In this document: positions 8,211 through 16,313 of the stretch, one piece after another | Position numbering within the stretch: position 1 is the first letter of the stretch | How the letters are laid out: the number at the start of each line of letters is the position of its first letter | NCBI GenBank assembly: GCA_035567895.1 | Contig: DATMPC010000085.1 | Location: 1 to 64,000 of the forward strand | Origin: Terriglobales bacterium | GTDB taxonomy: Bacteria; Acidobacteriota; Terriglobia; Terriglobales; Acidobacteriaceae | DNA: 64,000 bases | Direction: 5' to 3' | Notes under the pieces: model-generated | Databases searched by the model: none | Told to the model about the DNA's origin: nothing | What the model saw: the letters and a program-made list of their open reading frames with translations, nothing else | Made by a program: the position numbers and the translations under genes

Positions 8211-9332
8211 ATGAACATCGATGACCTGCTCCGTATAGCCATGGATCGCAAAGCTTCCGACTTGCATCTGAAAGTTGGAAACTTCCCGCACATCCGCATC
8301 GACGGCGAATTGGTTTCGCTCGGCGAGCAGCCCCGCATCTCGGCGGAAGACATGTTGAACATGGCTTTCAGCATGATGTCGAACCGGCAAAAGCAGAAAT
8401 TCAAAGAAACCGCCGAACTCGATATGGCTTACGGCGTTGCCGGCCTGGGGCGCTTCCGTGTGAACGTCTTCCAACAGCGCGGCAACGTGGGACTGGTACT
8501 GCGCGTGATTCCCACTAAGATCCGCGTGCTCGAAGAGCTATACCTGCCGAAGATCATCGAGAAGATTTGCGACGAAGCTCGCGGGCTCGTACTGGTTACG
8601 GGCGTAACTGGTTCGGGTAAGTCAACCACGCTTGCCGCAATGATCGATCGCGTGAACGCGCAGCGACCCGAGCACATCATTACCATCGAGGATCCAATCG
8701 AATTTCTGCACCGCGACAAGCGTGGATTTGTCAATCAGCGCGAAGTGGAAGTCGATACGCCATCGTTCGCATCGGCGCTTCGCGCCAGCTTGCGTCAGGA
8801 TCCAGACGTGATTCTCGTCGGCGAAATGCGTGACCTGGAAACGATCTCGACGGCGCTTCACGCGGCCGAAACCGGCCATATGGTGTTCTCGACCTTGCAC
8901 ACGTTGGACGCGGTAGAAACCATCAACCGTATCATCTCTGTCTTTCCACCACCGGAACAAAAGCAGGTGCGCATGCAGCTTGCCGCGACGATCAAAGCCG
9001 TCATCAGTCAACGGCTCGTGCGCAAAGCCGACGGAAATGGCCGTGTCCCGGCAGTCGAAGTACTTCTCTCAACAGCGTTCATTCGCGAGTGCATCACGAT
9101 TCCCGAAAAGACACGCATGATCCGCGAAGCCCTCGCCGCCGGTACGTCACAGTATGGCATGCAGACCTTCGACCAATCGCTCTACGATCTTTATCAGCAG
9201 GGACTGGTGACCTACGAAGTAGCGCTCGAAAACGCGACCAACCCCGACGACTTCAAGCTGAAAGTGCAGGGAATTGGCTCAACAGCCGAAGCGGCGCGCG
9301 AGCAGATGGAAGCGGCGGGATTTGGAAGATAG
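8211..9332 (+). CDS. pilT: Type IV pilus retraction ATPase PilT
   Basis: A 373-residue hexameric secretion-type ATPase that disassembles type IV pili to drive twitching motility. Visible motifs are the N-terminal domain (MNIDDLLRIAMDRKASDLHL), Walker A GVTGSGKSTT (about 131-140), Asp box IITIEDPIEFLH, the His-containing AGEIRD-type Walker B region (VILVGEMRDLETI), and HMVFSTLHT. The C-terminal AIRNLIRE-type element is not seen in exact form; the equivalent segment reads REALAAG. ATG 8211 follows AAGGATAAACG. A pilin-like gene is at 14989, but no other pilus genes are next to it. A nested palindrome follows the gene at 9379-9487. Confidence 0.92.
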   Translation: MNIDDLLRIAMDRKASDLHLKVGNFPHIRIDGELVSLGEQPRISAEDMLNMAFSMMSNRQKQKFKETAELDMAYGVAGLGRFRVNVFQQRGNVGLVLRVIPTKIRVLEELYLPKIIEKICDEARGLVLVTGVTGSGKSTTLAAMIDRVNAQRPEHIITIEDPIEFLHRDKRGFVNQREVEVDTPSFASALRASLRQDPDVILVGEMRDLETISTALHAAETGHMVFSTLHTLDAVETINRIISVFPPPEQKQVRMQLAATIKAVISQRLVRKADGNGRVPAVEVLLSTAFIRECITIPEKTRMIREALAAGTSQYGMQTFDQSLYDLYQQGLVTYEVALENATNPDDFKLKVQGIGSTAEAAREQMEAAGFGR

Positions 9333-9378
9333 GCGTCCCACGGGCTCTCGAGAAATCGGGTGATCGGGCCATCGGCTG

Positions 9379-9487
9379 ATCGGGTGAAGTAACAGCCGAT
9401 TTTGTGATTTGGTGATTTCGTGATTGGGTGATTGAAATCGCGAAATCACCAAATCATGAAATCACCCCGATTCTTACTTCACCCGAT
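9379..9487. repeat. Nested inverted repeat after pilT
   Basis: Outer arms 9379-9392 and 9474-9487 (14 bp, perfect; left arm ATCGGGTGAAGTAA). Inner arms 9405-9420 and 9441-9456 (16 bp, perfect; left arm TGATTTGGTGATTTCG). The arms are built from short reiterated units of the GTGATT/TGGTGATT type, so the element also contains direct repeats. It has no coding potential and could fold into a long interrupted hairpin. Confidence 0.85.
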
Positions 9488-9510
9488 TCCTCCTGTTATT
9501 CTGCAGCTGA

Positions 9511-10221
9511 ATGTCCTCACCCATCAGAATTGCCCGCCGATTTTGTGGGCCACCGGACAGCGGCAATGGCGGATACAGTTCAGGAACGCTTGCGTCTCTT
9601 TTGCCCGGTGCGTGTGAATGCACTCTGCGAAAGCCGATTCCACTTGAACGTGAATTGCAGACCGAGGTCTCTGATCGTAGTGCCCGTTTGCTGGACGGCG
9701 CCGAGCTGATCATTGAGGCTGTCCAAACCACGATCGACATCGCCGACCATGCGGCGACGCCCTTCGACCAGGCCCACCGAGCCTCGTCGACTTCGCCGGC
9801 GTTTATCAATCATCCGTTTCCTACCTGCTTCACCTGCGGTCCTGAGCGAAAGGCAGGAGATGGTTTGCGGATATTTCCCGGACGCCTGCCACCAGCGAAC
9901 GCGGATGGCGTGGTGTTCGCTGCGCCATGGATTCCCGATTCATCGCTGACCAGCGGCGGTGTTGTGGTTCGTCCGGAGTTTGTCTGGGCCGCGATGGATT
10001 GTCCAACAGGATTTGCGGCAGGGTTTCCGTGGAAGGGAACTCTCGTTACCGGACGTCTTGCTGTCGAGCAGCTAGCGCCGGTCTATCCGGATCGTCCATA
10101 CGTGGTCATGAGTTGGTCAACCGGCAGCGAAGGTCGCAAGCATCATGCGGGAGCCGCGCTCTATGATTCCAGCGCTCAGATCTGTGCGAAGGCGCGAGCC
10201 ACGTGGATCAAACTGGAATAG
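9511..10221 (+). CDS. Hot-dog-fold thioesterase-like protein
   Basis: A 236-residue cytoplasmic protein. The opening FCGPPDSGNGGYSSGTLA resembles the conserved start of a thioesterase-like group (GPP-x-SGNGGY). Near the middle FPTCFTCGPERKAGDGLRI has a C-x2-C pair, and the end (LVTGRLAVEQLAPVYPDRPY, then HHAGAALYDSSAQICAKARA) resembles the second hot-dog module of PaaI/4HBT proteins, with the final KARATWI strand. This suggests a double hot-dog acyl-CoA thioesterase or a related enzyme. The substrate and catalytic residues cannot be named from this. Confidence 0.6.
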   Translation: MSSPIRIARRFCGPPDSGNGGYSSGTLASLLPGACECTLRKPIPLERELQTEVSDRSARLLDGAELIIEAVQTTIDIADHAATPFDQAHRASSTSPAFINHPFPTCFTCGPERKAGDGLRIFPGRLPPANADGVVFAAPWIPDSSLTSGGVVVRPEFVWAAMDCPTGFAAGFPWKGTLVTGRLAVEQLAPVYPDRPYVVMSWSTGSEGRKHHAGAALYDSSAQICAKARATWIKLE

Positions 10222-10244
10222 CCCAGAAATCTTCGAGCAGAAAA

Positions 10245-10277
10245 GAGCCCAGATCGGCGGTTTGCCAACCTGGGCTC
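10245..10277 (-). terminator. Terminator between convergent genes
   Basis: Stem GAGCCCAG (10245-10252) with CTGGGCTC (10270-10277). On the minus strand it is followed by TTTTCTGCTC, so it fits a terminator for the lipoprotein gene 10292-11014. The plus strand lacks a T run. Confidence 0.65.
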
Positions 10278-10291
10278 ATTGGGGGAGGAAA

Positions 10292-11014
10292 TTAGGCGAT
10301 TGTTACGGGACGTGTAAGCCGGAAGGTCAAGCGACGTTCCGGACCGAATCCCACGTCCTTCTTGCCTGTGGTGTATGCGGCCGTTGTTCCGCCTGCTGCG
10401 CCAATGGCACTTCCGATGAGCGCGCCAGTTCCGCCACTAGCAATCGCTCCAATCAGCGCTCCGCCACCTGCCCCGCCTCCGATCCATGCCAGGTTTCGCT
10501 TCTTGTGCGAGGCGCCAGCCACCATCACGCTCGAACTCTGCACCGGAATCGCTTTGCCATTCAACATAACTGAAGCCAGCGCGATGCGTAGATATCCAGG
10601 ATGCGTTAGCCGTCCGGAGCGCCGCGCTGCGACCACGCGCCCGGTGACCTGCGCGCCTGTGGGTGCTACGGTCTCTCCGTCGACAACGATAGGCTGATCG
10701 AGAACTGCGGCAAATTGATCCCCCGGCGTGGAGGTTGCGCTGGAAACGGCATTCTGCAGACGCACTGTGATCGCAGTTCCCGAAGGAATCACGACTTCCT
10801 GCGGCACAAGAGACTTAGTGCCTTTGTTGCTTGCGTCAGTAGCGTCGTTCTTGACGGAAAAAGGAACCGCTTGCGCAGTTTGCGTTGGCTGCGTCACAAC
10901 CGGATCGTTGGCAGAACCAGCCGTGGTCGTGCTCATTTGCTTGCTGCAGCCTACCGAAGTGACCACGAACAGCATTGCTACAGCTGCGTCGGACATAAAA
11001 CGGGGGAACTTCAT
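10292..11014 (-). CDS. Lipoprotein with glycine-zipper C-terminal domain
   Basis: A 240-residue predicted outer-envelope lipoprotein. The signal peptide has a lipobox-like end (FVVTSVGCSKQ, Cys about 23). Residues 75-165 hold a beta-rich region (VIPSGTAITVRLQNAVSSA, TPGDQFAAVLDQPIVVDGE) of a type common in acidobacterial envelope proteins. Residues about 178-215 are a glycine zipper (GGGAGGGALIGAIASGGTGA followed by another Gly/Ala-rich stretch), which usually forms a membrane-associated helical hairpin. The C-terminus is beta-like. The function is unknown; a structural or envelope-integrity role is likely. A terminator follows. Confidence 0.65.
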   Translation of the reverse strand: MKFPRFMSDAAVAMLFVVTSVGCSKQMSTTTAGSANDPVVTQPTQTAQAVPFSVKNDATDASNKGTKSLVPQEVVIPSGTAITVRLQNAVSSATSTPGDQFAAVLDQPIVVDGETVAPTGAQVTGRVVAARRSGRLTHPGYLRIALASVMLNGKAIPVQSSSVMVAGASHKKRNLAWIGGGAGGGALIGAIASGGTGALIGSAIGAAGGTTAAYTTGKKDVGFGPERRLTFRLTRPVTIA

Positions 11015-11407
11015 CTAACCTCTCCTCAAAATCACTCACTGGGGCGTTGAGCCGACGCAATCGAAGGCGCGGCCTTATTTTCAAGAGAGCAAGCGCCCTA
11101 CCAAGTCTGCGCATTGAAAATAAAGGGCTTAGTCGCATAGAGGGTGTAAATTTTGCTCGGAAATCAGATTCATTTGCGCGTGTAGGCGTTTCCTAAACTG
11201 GCGTTTAGGGAAATCCTCTGAGTCTCGAGCCGCGAGGCCGTCGATCCATTTATTCCGGCAGACCGCAGTCTCCTCAACCAGCATGAAGACTGAATTGGAG
11301 AGCCTCGCAACCAAAGAGTCTTCGACAGCACTTCATCCCACCCTTGCACAGTTGTCAGTGACTCCTGCGTTGACTTCGGGTTTGAGTCCCCTATATTTCT
11401 TCCAACT
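11015..11407. other. Non-coding gap between divergent genes
   Basis: This 393-bp stretch separates the lipoprotein gene (minus) from the TPR gene (plus) and must hold both promoters. The only structure seen is a small hairpin, TTTCCTAAAC (11189-11198) with GTTTAGGGAAA (11203-11213), with one bulged base. No convincing small ORF or RNA gene was found. Confidence 0.4.
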
Positions 11408-12856
11408 ATGAGATCCCGTTGGCTTCGCTCCTTGTCTCTTCTCGTGATCGCTTTCCTCCTGCTTCCGACTGCTTCGGCAACCTGCGGTGGTGGTGGCGGA
11501 GGCGGCATGGGAGGCATGGCTCCGGGCGCCGGTGGCGGTGGAATACAGCCTCAGGTTTACTACGTGCCATGGAAGGTGGCGAGGCCCGCCGATGCTTCTG
11601 CTGCCACTGGACTCGTCTTGTACTGGTTTCCCTCTTCGCAGCAGGAACTGCAGAACTCCAGTTTGCGCGTGTCGCGGCCGCTCTCTCTATATGCGGCGCA
11701 GTGCGTATCCATGGAAGTGGCTGATCCAAGTTCCCCGTTTCGAACGAAGTTCGCCGCCGAGGATGTGTTGCCTGTCGCGGTGCTGGCGACGTCTGAGGGG
11801 AGCATCGTCGGCAAGCTGGAGAACAAGAAGGGGAGGTTGAATGTGGAGGATGTTGAGAAGCTTCTCGGCGCGGAGATGAAGAAGCGCGAAGACGCTCTGG
11901 ACAATCAGCTCCGCGCCGCCAAGGAGACGGCGAAATCCGATAAGGACAAAGCAATTCCGCTCTATCGCGGCGTTGCCGAACAGAAGTGCATGTTTCCCAA
12001 AAAGGCAAAGGAGGCTGCTAAGGAGCTGAAGAAGCTCGGCGTTGAGGTAGGCGAGATTCCCGACGCGCCGGTTTCCGATCCAAAGAAGGGCGCACTCATC
12101 GAACGCACAATGGAAGCTGGGCTAAAGGCAGAACTGAATGAAAGGTATCTGGACGCGATTCAGCTTTACCAGAAGGCGCGCGATATGGATCCGGCTGATC
12201 CAACGCCGCTGCGGTATCTCGGAGAGGCTTATCGTCACTACACCGGTGAATGGGACAAGGCGCGCAAGGTATTTGATTCGATTTTGGCTATGCAGTCTGA
12301 TCCGATGTCGCGAGCTGTGGCATTGCACGGACTCGGAAAGATGACGATTCACGAAGGAGACTTCGCCAAGGGACTTTCGCTGATGGAGCGTTCTGTCGAG
12401 ACGTATCCGCTGGCGCTGGCATACCGCAATCTGGCCGTGTACTGGAACTCCGAAGGCGATCAGGCGAAGGCGGACGCTTACATTGAACAAGCATTAGCTC
12501 TCGATCCTCATGACGCCTACAACCTGGTATTTGCAGCTGCATTTATGGCCGGAAATGGGAAAGGCGACGACGCATTGAAGATCGCTCGGGAAAATGAGGC
12601 GCTGCTGCCTGCCTCTTACAATCTTGCTGCAATCTATGCCCAAACTGGGGACCGCGATAAAGCGCTCGCGCTGCTGAAGCGGCACTTCTTCGAATACGAA
12701 CGTTTTCAGGCGGTCCGTTCCGAAGAGATGATGGAGGCGCGCGTAGATGCTGTGTTTCTTTCGCTGCGCCACGATCCTGACTTCGTCTCGCTCACCAGTG
12801 GAGCTGACGGGATGCTCGATCCATCGCGGATAATGACGCATCCACCGGCGCACTAG
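11408..12856 (+). CDS. Exported TPR-repeat protein
   Basis: A 482-residue secreted or periplasmic protein. The signal peptide is residues about 1-25 (LSLLVIAFLLLPTASAT), followed by a Gly-rich linker (GGGGGGGMGGMAPGAGGGG). After a variable region, degenerate tetratricopeptide repeats run from about residue 215 to 440: AIQLYQKARDMDPADPTPLR, YLGEAYRHYTGEWDKARKVF, LALDPHDAYNLVFAAAFMAG, and DKALALLKRHFFEYE. Such proteins act as scaffolds, and no enzymatic motif is present. It is similar in style to many acidobacterial secreted TPR proteins. It stands alone, with large gaps on its upstream side. Confidence 0.8.
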   Translation: MRSRWLRSLSLLVIAFLLLPTASATCGGGGGGGMGGMAPGAGGGGIQPQVYYVPWKVARPADASAATGLVLYWFPSSQQELQNSSLRVSRPLSLYAAQCVSMEVADPSSPFRTKFAAEDVLPVAVLATSEGSIVGKLENKKGRLNVEDVEKLLGAEMKKREDALDNQLRAAKETAKSDKDKAIPLYRGVAEQKCMFPKKAKEAAKELKKLGVEVGEIPDAPVSDPKKGALIERTMEAGLKAELNERYLDAIQLYQKARDMDPADPTPLRYLGEAYRHYTGEWDKARKVFDSILAMQSDPMSRAVALHGLGKMTIHEGDFAKGLSLMERSVETYPLALAYRNLAVYWNSEGDQAKADAYIEQALALDPHDAYNLVFAAAFMAGNGKGDDALKIARENEALLPASYNLAAIYAQTGDRDKALALLKRHFFEYERFQAVRSEEMMEARVDAVFLSLRHDPDFVSLTSGADGMLDPSRIMTHPPAH

Positions 12857-12957
12857 AAATAAATTGTTCGGATTCTTGTGGCACAGTATTCGACCGTGTT
12901 GGTCATGGCAAACCCATACCTGCGGTCGGCTGTGCCCACAAGAGCATTTCAGCTCTT

Positions 12958-13527
12958 ATGATTCCCACCCTCAAGACTGCAAGGCTTATATTGCGTCCTA
13001 TGGAACTTGCCGACGCCGAACAAATACAACTGTTGTTCCCTAAATGGGAGGTCGTCCGTTACTTGACGGCGGCGGTTCCCTGGCCTTATCCGCCGGATGG
13101 GGCTTATCAGTTTTGCCGGAACGTGGCTCTCCCAGCGATGGAACGAGGCGATGCTTGGCACTGGATGTTGACGCTAAAGAGCGCTCCGACTCAGGTGATC
13201 GGAAGTATCGGTCTGATGAAAAGCGAGGGAGTGAATCGTGGCTTCTGGCTGGGACTGCCATGGCAAGGACAGGGCCTGATGACCGAAGCATGCGAGGTAG
13301 TCACAGACTACTGGTTCAATACGCTGAAGTTTCCCGTTCTGCGCGTTCCAAAGGCAGTCGCGAATACCGCATCTCGGTGTATTTCGGAAAGAGAGGGGAT
13401 GCGTGTGGTTGCTCTGAAAGAACATGATTATGTGTCTGGACGGCTTCCCACTGAAATATGGGAGATTACTGCCGAAGAGTGGCGTTCACGCCAACCTGCG
13501 TCACGCAAACCGAATCAGAGTTCTTGA
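12958..13527 (+). CDS. RimJ/RimL-like GNAT acetyltransferase
   Basis: A 189-residue GNAT acetyltransferase of the RimJ/RimL/ribosomal-protein or small-molecule type. The N-terminus LKTARLILRPMELADAEQI is characteristic. GFWLGLPWQGQGLMTEACEV at about residues 97-116 is the acetyl-CoA pyrophosphate loop (Q-x-x-G-x-M/A). The helix that follows reads VPKAVANTASRCISEREGM, the usual N-x2-S-x-x-V/C-x-E/K-x-G-F/M segment. A tiny DUF3309-like gene starts 9 bp after its stop and may be co-transcribed. Confidence 0.85.
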   Translation: MIPTLKTARLILRPMELADAEQIQLLFPKWEVVRYLTAAVPWPYPPDGAYQFCRNVALPAMERGDAWHWMLTLKSAPTQVIGSIGLMKSEGVNRGFWLGLPWQGQGLMTEACEVVTDYWFNTLKFPVLRVPKAVANTASRCISEREGMRVVALKEHDYVSGRLPTEIWEITAEEWRSRQPASRKPNQSS

Positions 13528-13536
13528 GGACACGAG

Positions 13537-13689
13537 ATGATTCTGATTCTTCTTATAATTCTGCTGGTGCTGGCTTTGGGAACAGCTCCGGTTTATCCGT
13601 ACAGCCGAGGCTGGGGCTACCGTCCAAGCGGGGCGCTCGGAACCATTCTGCTTATCGTGCTGATTCTTTACTTGCTGCGCTTGGTATAG
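13537..13689 (+). CDS. Small DUF3309-like membrane protein
   Basis: A 50-residue hydrophobic protein. It has two membrane segments (residues about 1-16, MILILLIILLVLALGT, and about 33-50, GALGTILLIVLILYLLRLV) joined by the conserved loop YPYSRGWGYRPSGALG. This arrangement and loop match the DUF3309 family of tiny inner-membrane proteins, whose role is unknown. ATG 13537 follows GAGG at good distance (TTGAGGACACGAG-ATG). It directly follows the acetyltransferase gene. Confidence 0.8.
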   Translation: MILILLIILLVLALGTAPVYPYSRGWGYRPSGALGTILLIVLILYLLRLV

Positions 13690-13725
13690 TGGCGAAATCT
13701 CCCTCTCAGCACTGAAGCTGCTTTG

Positions 13726-14727
13726 TCAATCGCTCATTCGCAGTACGATCTTCCCAAAGGTCTGATTCGACTCCATCCGCTCATGAGCCTTGCGAATATC
13801 CTGGAATGGGAATTCACTGTCGATTACAACGTGCAGGACCTTACTTTCGAAAAAGGGAAGAACCTCACGCGCAAATGAGCGCGTGACTGCGATCTTCTCC
13901 TCCAGCGGACGGGCGCGTAGAACGGTTCCGATCATTCGTACTCGCTTGCCCAGCATAAGGCCGAGATCGATCTCGCTCTTCGCGCCTGCCATCGTGCCAA
14001 TCAACACGATTCGTCCACGGTGTGCGAGAGCTTGCAAACTTGCATTGAGATAAGAGCCGCCTGCGAGATCGAGCACAACGTCGAAGGCTCGGTCCGCGGC
14101 CCACTTTCTGCCTTCTTCCGTGGTGGGGCTAGCGGGCACAAGAAATCCCGATTCGAGACCAAATTCCTTCGCGCGCACCAATTTGTCGGCAGTTCGGGAT
14201 GTACCAGAAGGGATCGCGCCCATTGCTCTCGTGAGTTGGAGAGCTGCGAGTCCGACTCCGCTGCTGACTGCATGGATCAGCACTTGCTCATTCGCGCGCA
14301 ACGCGGCCTGAATCCACAGAGCGTCGTGTGCTGTGATGAACGCTTCCGGAATCGCGGCAGCTTGTTCCCAAGTAAGACTGCGAGGGATCTCCATCACTGC
14401 ACGTTCGTGCGCGACCAGGTACCCGGCGTGAGCACCTCCTCCCGTCAAACCCATGACTCTGTTTCCAGGTTTCCAGAGCTGAACGACCGAGCCGATCTGC
14501 TCCACCTCTCCCGCAAACTCGAGTCCGGGAATGTCGGTTGGTGCGCCTGGTGGAGCTGGGTAGTGCCCGCGTCGTTGTAATAGGTCTGCCCGGTTGAGTG
14601 CTGAGGCGCGAACACGCACAAGAATTTCGGTGGATTCAGGCTGAGGCCGAGGCACTGTGCGCAGCTCCAGAACCTCCGGTCCTCCCGGTCGGCTAATAAC
14701 TGCCGCAAGCATTTGTTCCGTGTTCAT
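13726..14727 (-). CDS. NAD(P)H:quinone oxidoreductase, zeta-crystallin/PIG3-like
   Basis: A 333-residue medium-chain dehydrogenase/reductase without the structural zinc motif, of the quinone oxidoreductase (TP53I3/PIG3-like) type. The open frame runs further upstream to 14784, but ATG 14727 has CCGAGGCC just before it and starts at the family start (MNTEQMLAAVISRPGGPEVL). Motifs: SALNRADLLQRRGHYPAPPG and IPGLEFAGEVEQIG (catalytic domain), and VLIHAVSSGVGLAALQLTRA at about residues 145-164 (the nucleotide-binding loop, here AVSSGVG). It probably reduces quinones with NADPH. A short palindrome lies 52 bp upstream. Confidence 0.85.
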   Translation of the reverse strand: MNTEQMLAAVISRPGGPEVLELRTVPRPQPESTEILVRVRASALNRADLLQRRGHYPAPPGAPTDIPGLEFAGEVEQIGSVVQLWKPGNRVMGLTGGGAHAGYLVAHERAVMEIPRSLTWEQAAAIPEAFITAHDALWIQAALRANEQVLIHAVSSGVGLAALQLTRAMGAIPSGTSRTADKLVRAKEFGLESGFLVPASPTTEEGRKWAADRAFDVVLDLAGGSYLNASLQALAHRGRIVLIGTMAGAKSEIDLGLMLGKRVRMIGTVLRARPLEEKIAVTRSFAREVLPFFESKVLHVVIDSEFPFQDIRKAHERMESNQTFGKIVLRMSD

Positions 14728-14778
14728 GGCCTCGGCTGAATACAGTATTTGAATGTGACAAATCTCGCTTTGATGAAA

Positions 14779-14793
14779 TGACAAAAAATGTCA
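14779..14793. promoter_or_regulatory. Possible operator upstream of quinone oxidoreductase gene
   Basis: TGACA-AAAAA-TGTCA, a perfect 5-bp inverted repeat with a 5-nt spacer, is flanked by AAATG and CATTT and sits in the divergent region between 13726-14727 and the pilin gene. A further GTGACA half-site lies at 14755-14760. Its spacing and position suit a transcription factor site, but the regulator is unknown. Confidence 0.35.
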
Positions 14794-14988
14794 CATTTCC
14801 TTATCCGGTGTTTCATTGCTGCCCGAGGTTCTTTCGGATCAGTATGTGTAAGTTATTGTTTGTAAGTGAGATACGTAGCTTCGGTTTGCAACTTTGAGCC
14901 GCAACGCAGAATTTTGGTGATTGGAACGTCAGGTGCGATACATACTGGTGCGACCTGACTGTACGACTGTTTAGAAGGGTGTAGCGAC

Positions 14989-15492
14989 ATGCGAAGGCAA
15001 GAAGGATTTTCGTTAATTGAGTTGCTGATCGTTGTCGCGATCATCCTTATCATCGCGGCCATCGCGATTCCTAATTTGTTGCGCGCGAAAATGGCCGCCA
15101 ATGAGGCATCAGCTGTATCCAGCCTGCACACGATCTTCACCGCGGAGGCCGCATACTACTCGGCAGGATGGAGCAATCCTGGCGCGTTAGGTTTTTCCAA
15201 TCTGCTGCAGGACCTCGGTGATTCCAAGGGCTGCACTCCACCCAAACTGGACAGCGCTTGCCAGATCGATGGTGTATTGGCAAATGCGACTACGGCGGGA
15301 ACACCAAAGTCTGGGTACTACTTTACGTATGTACCAATGCCAAACTCATCACTGAACGTTGGGTTTTCAGTACAGGCCGATCCAGCAAGCCGTGGGCAAA
15401 CCGGTAATCGCAGTTTCTTTACCGACCAGAGCGGAGTGATTCGCGCGAATCCGTCGCAGTCGGCCACTTCGAACGATAGTCCTATCCAGTAA
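14989..15492 (+). CDS. Type IV pilin-like protein
   Basis: A 167-residue prepilin. The class III signal is clear: MRRQEG-FSLIELLIVVAI, with the prepilin peptidase site after Gly6, the N-terminal Phe of the mature protein, Glu5 of the mature form (FSLIE), and a long hydrophobic helix through about residue 28 that serves as polymerisation core. The globular part carries two Cys (GCTPPKLDSAC), likely the D-region disulfide. PilT at 8211 could retract such a pilus. It could be a major PilA-like pilin or a minor pilin/pseudopilin, since sequence alone does not decide. Confidence 0.88.
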   Translation: MRRQEGFSLIELLIVVAIILIIAAIAIPNLLRAKMAANEASAVSSLHTIFTAEAAYYSAGWSNPGALGFSNLLQDLGDSKGCTPPKLDSACQIDGVLANATTAGTPKSGYYFTYVPMPNSSLNVGFSVQADPASRGQTGNRSFFTDQSGVIRANPSQSATSNDSPIQ

Positions 15493-15592
15493 ATGCATCC
15501 GAGTTGCTGCAGAACAGCAGCCCTATTTGGCTGAGCGGTCCTGCCTTGCGCTACCCTCCAACAAAGATTGCCCATGATAGATTGGAACTAGT

Positions 15593-15668
15593 GGGCGCGT
15601 AGCTCAGTTGGTAGAGCAACGCCCTTTTAAGGCGTGGGTCGCAGGTTCGAATCCTGCCGCGCTCACCA
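15593..15668 (+). tRNA. tRNA-Lys (UUU)
   Basis: A complete 76-nt cloverleaf. The acceptor 5' arm GGGCGCG pairs with CGCGCTC at the 3' end (one G-U), with an encoded A-CCA end. The D arm is AGCTCAGTTGGTAGAGC, the anticodon loop CTTTTAA holds TTT, and the T arm is GCAGGTTCGAATCCTGC. It is transcribed on the plus strand between the pilin gene and the NlpC/P60 gene. Confidence 0.97.
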
Positions 15669-15704
15669 TACCTTTCGATACCCGCGCTCTAATGCCCTTT
15701 GGAA

Positions 15705-16223
15705 TTAATTCATTCCGGACTTGTTTGCAAGTTCACCCTCGCTCCCACTGCCGATCTGCCAAGCAATCGTTGGAGTGATCGGTAGGCTGTAGCGAAGAAA
15801 TCGTGGATGTCCCCGCCGTTTCCAATAGCGAGAGGTGTACGTGGCAACCCTTACGCGAGTGCGGAGCGCGCTGACGAATGTCTTTGCCCGCGGATCTACA
15901 ACGATGCCCACGTGTCCGGGCCAGACAATCAAGTCGCCGGTGTGCGGTCGAAAAGTGCGCTTGAATGCCTCAGTTCCGCTGTAGAGCACACGGGATGGCT
16001 GGTAGTCATAACTAAGCCCGATCGCATCGAACAGCGAGTTCACAAAGTGGGAGCAGTCGAGAGACGTATTCTGAATCTGAAGACCAAGCCCGACCAACTG
16101 CTCTGTCGCTTGAGTTCGCATGGATTCCTCGCCCGGCTGGTCTGATTGCGCAGCGGTGCCGCTGGGGAGCAATAGAACGAGTCCGAGAAGCAGAGGCGCT
16201 GCTAGTATGTTCGAACTTCTCAT
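15705..16223 (-). CDS. Exported NlpC/P60-type peptidase
   Basis: A 172-residue secreted protein. The signal peptide is residues 1-25 (LLLGLVLLLPSGTAAQS). The catalytic domain shows Cys57 in LDCSHFVNSLFDAIG and His104 in GDLIVWPGHVGIVVD, the Cys-His pattern of NlpC/P60 cell-wall peptidases, which cleave D-Glu-meso-DAP type bonds. The third catalytic residue is not evident. It probably trims peptidoglycan in the periplasm. It is shorter than most P60 proteins and lacks SH3 or LysM cell-wall-binding domains. Confidence 0.75.
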   Translation of the reverse strand: MRSSNILAAPLLLGLVLLLPSGTAAQSDQPGEESMRTQATEQLVGLGLQIQNTSLDCSHFVNSLFDAIGLSYDYQPSRVLYSGTEAFKRTFRPHTGDLIVWPGHVGIVVDPRAKTFVSALRTRVRVATYTSRYWKRRGHPRFLRYSLPITPTIAWQIGSGSEGELANKSGMN

Positions 16224-16313
16224 TAGCTGAAAAAGTCAAGGACTGAAAAAAGTTCGATGCGCATTTGTAAGCGCGTGCAGGGGGGAATCGAGAGAAGCTG
16301 ATTTGGGGTTGAA

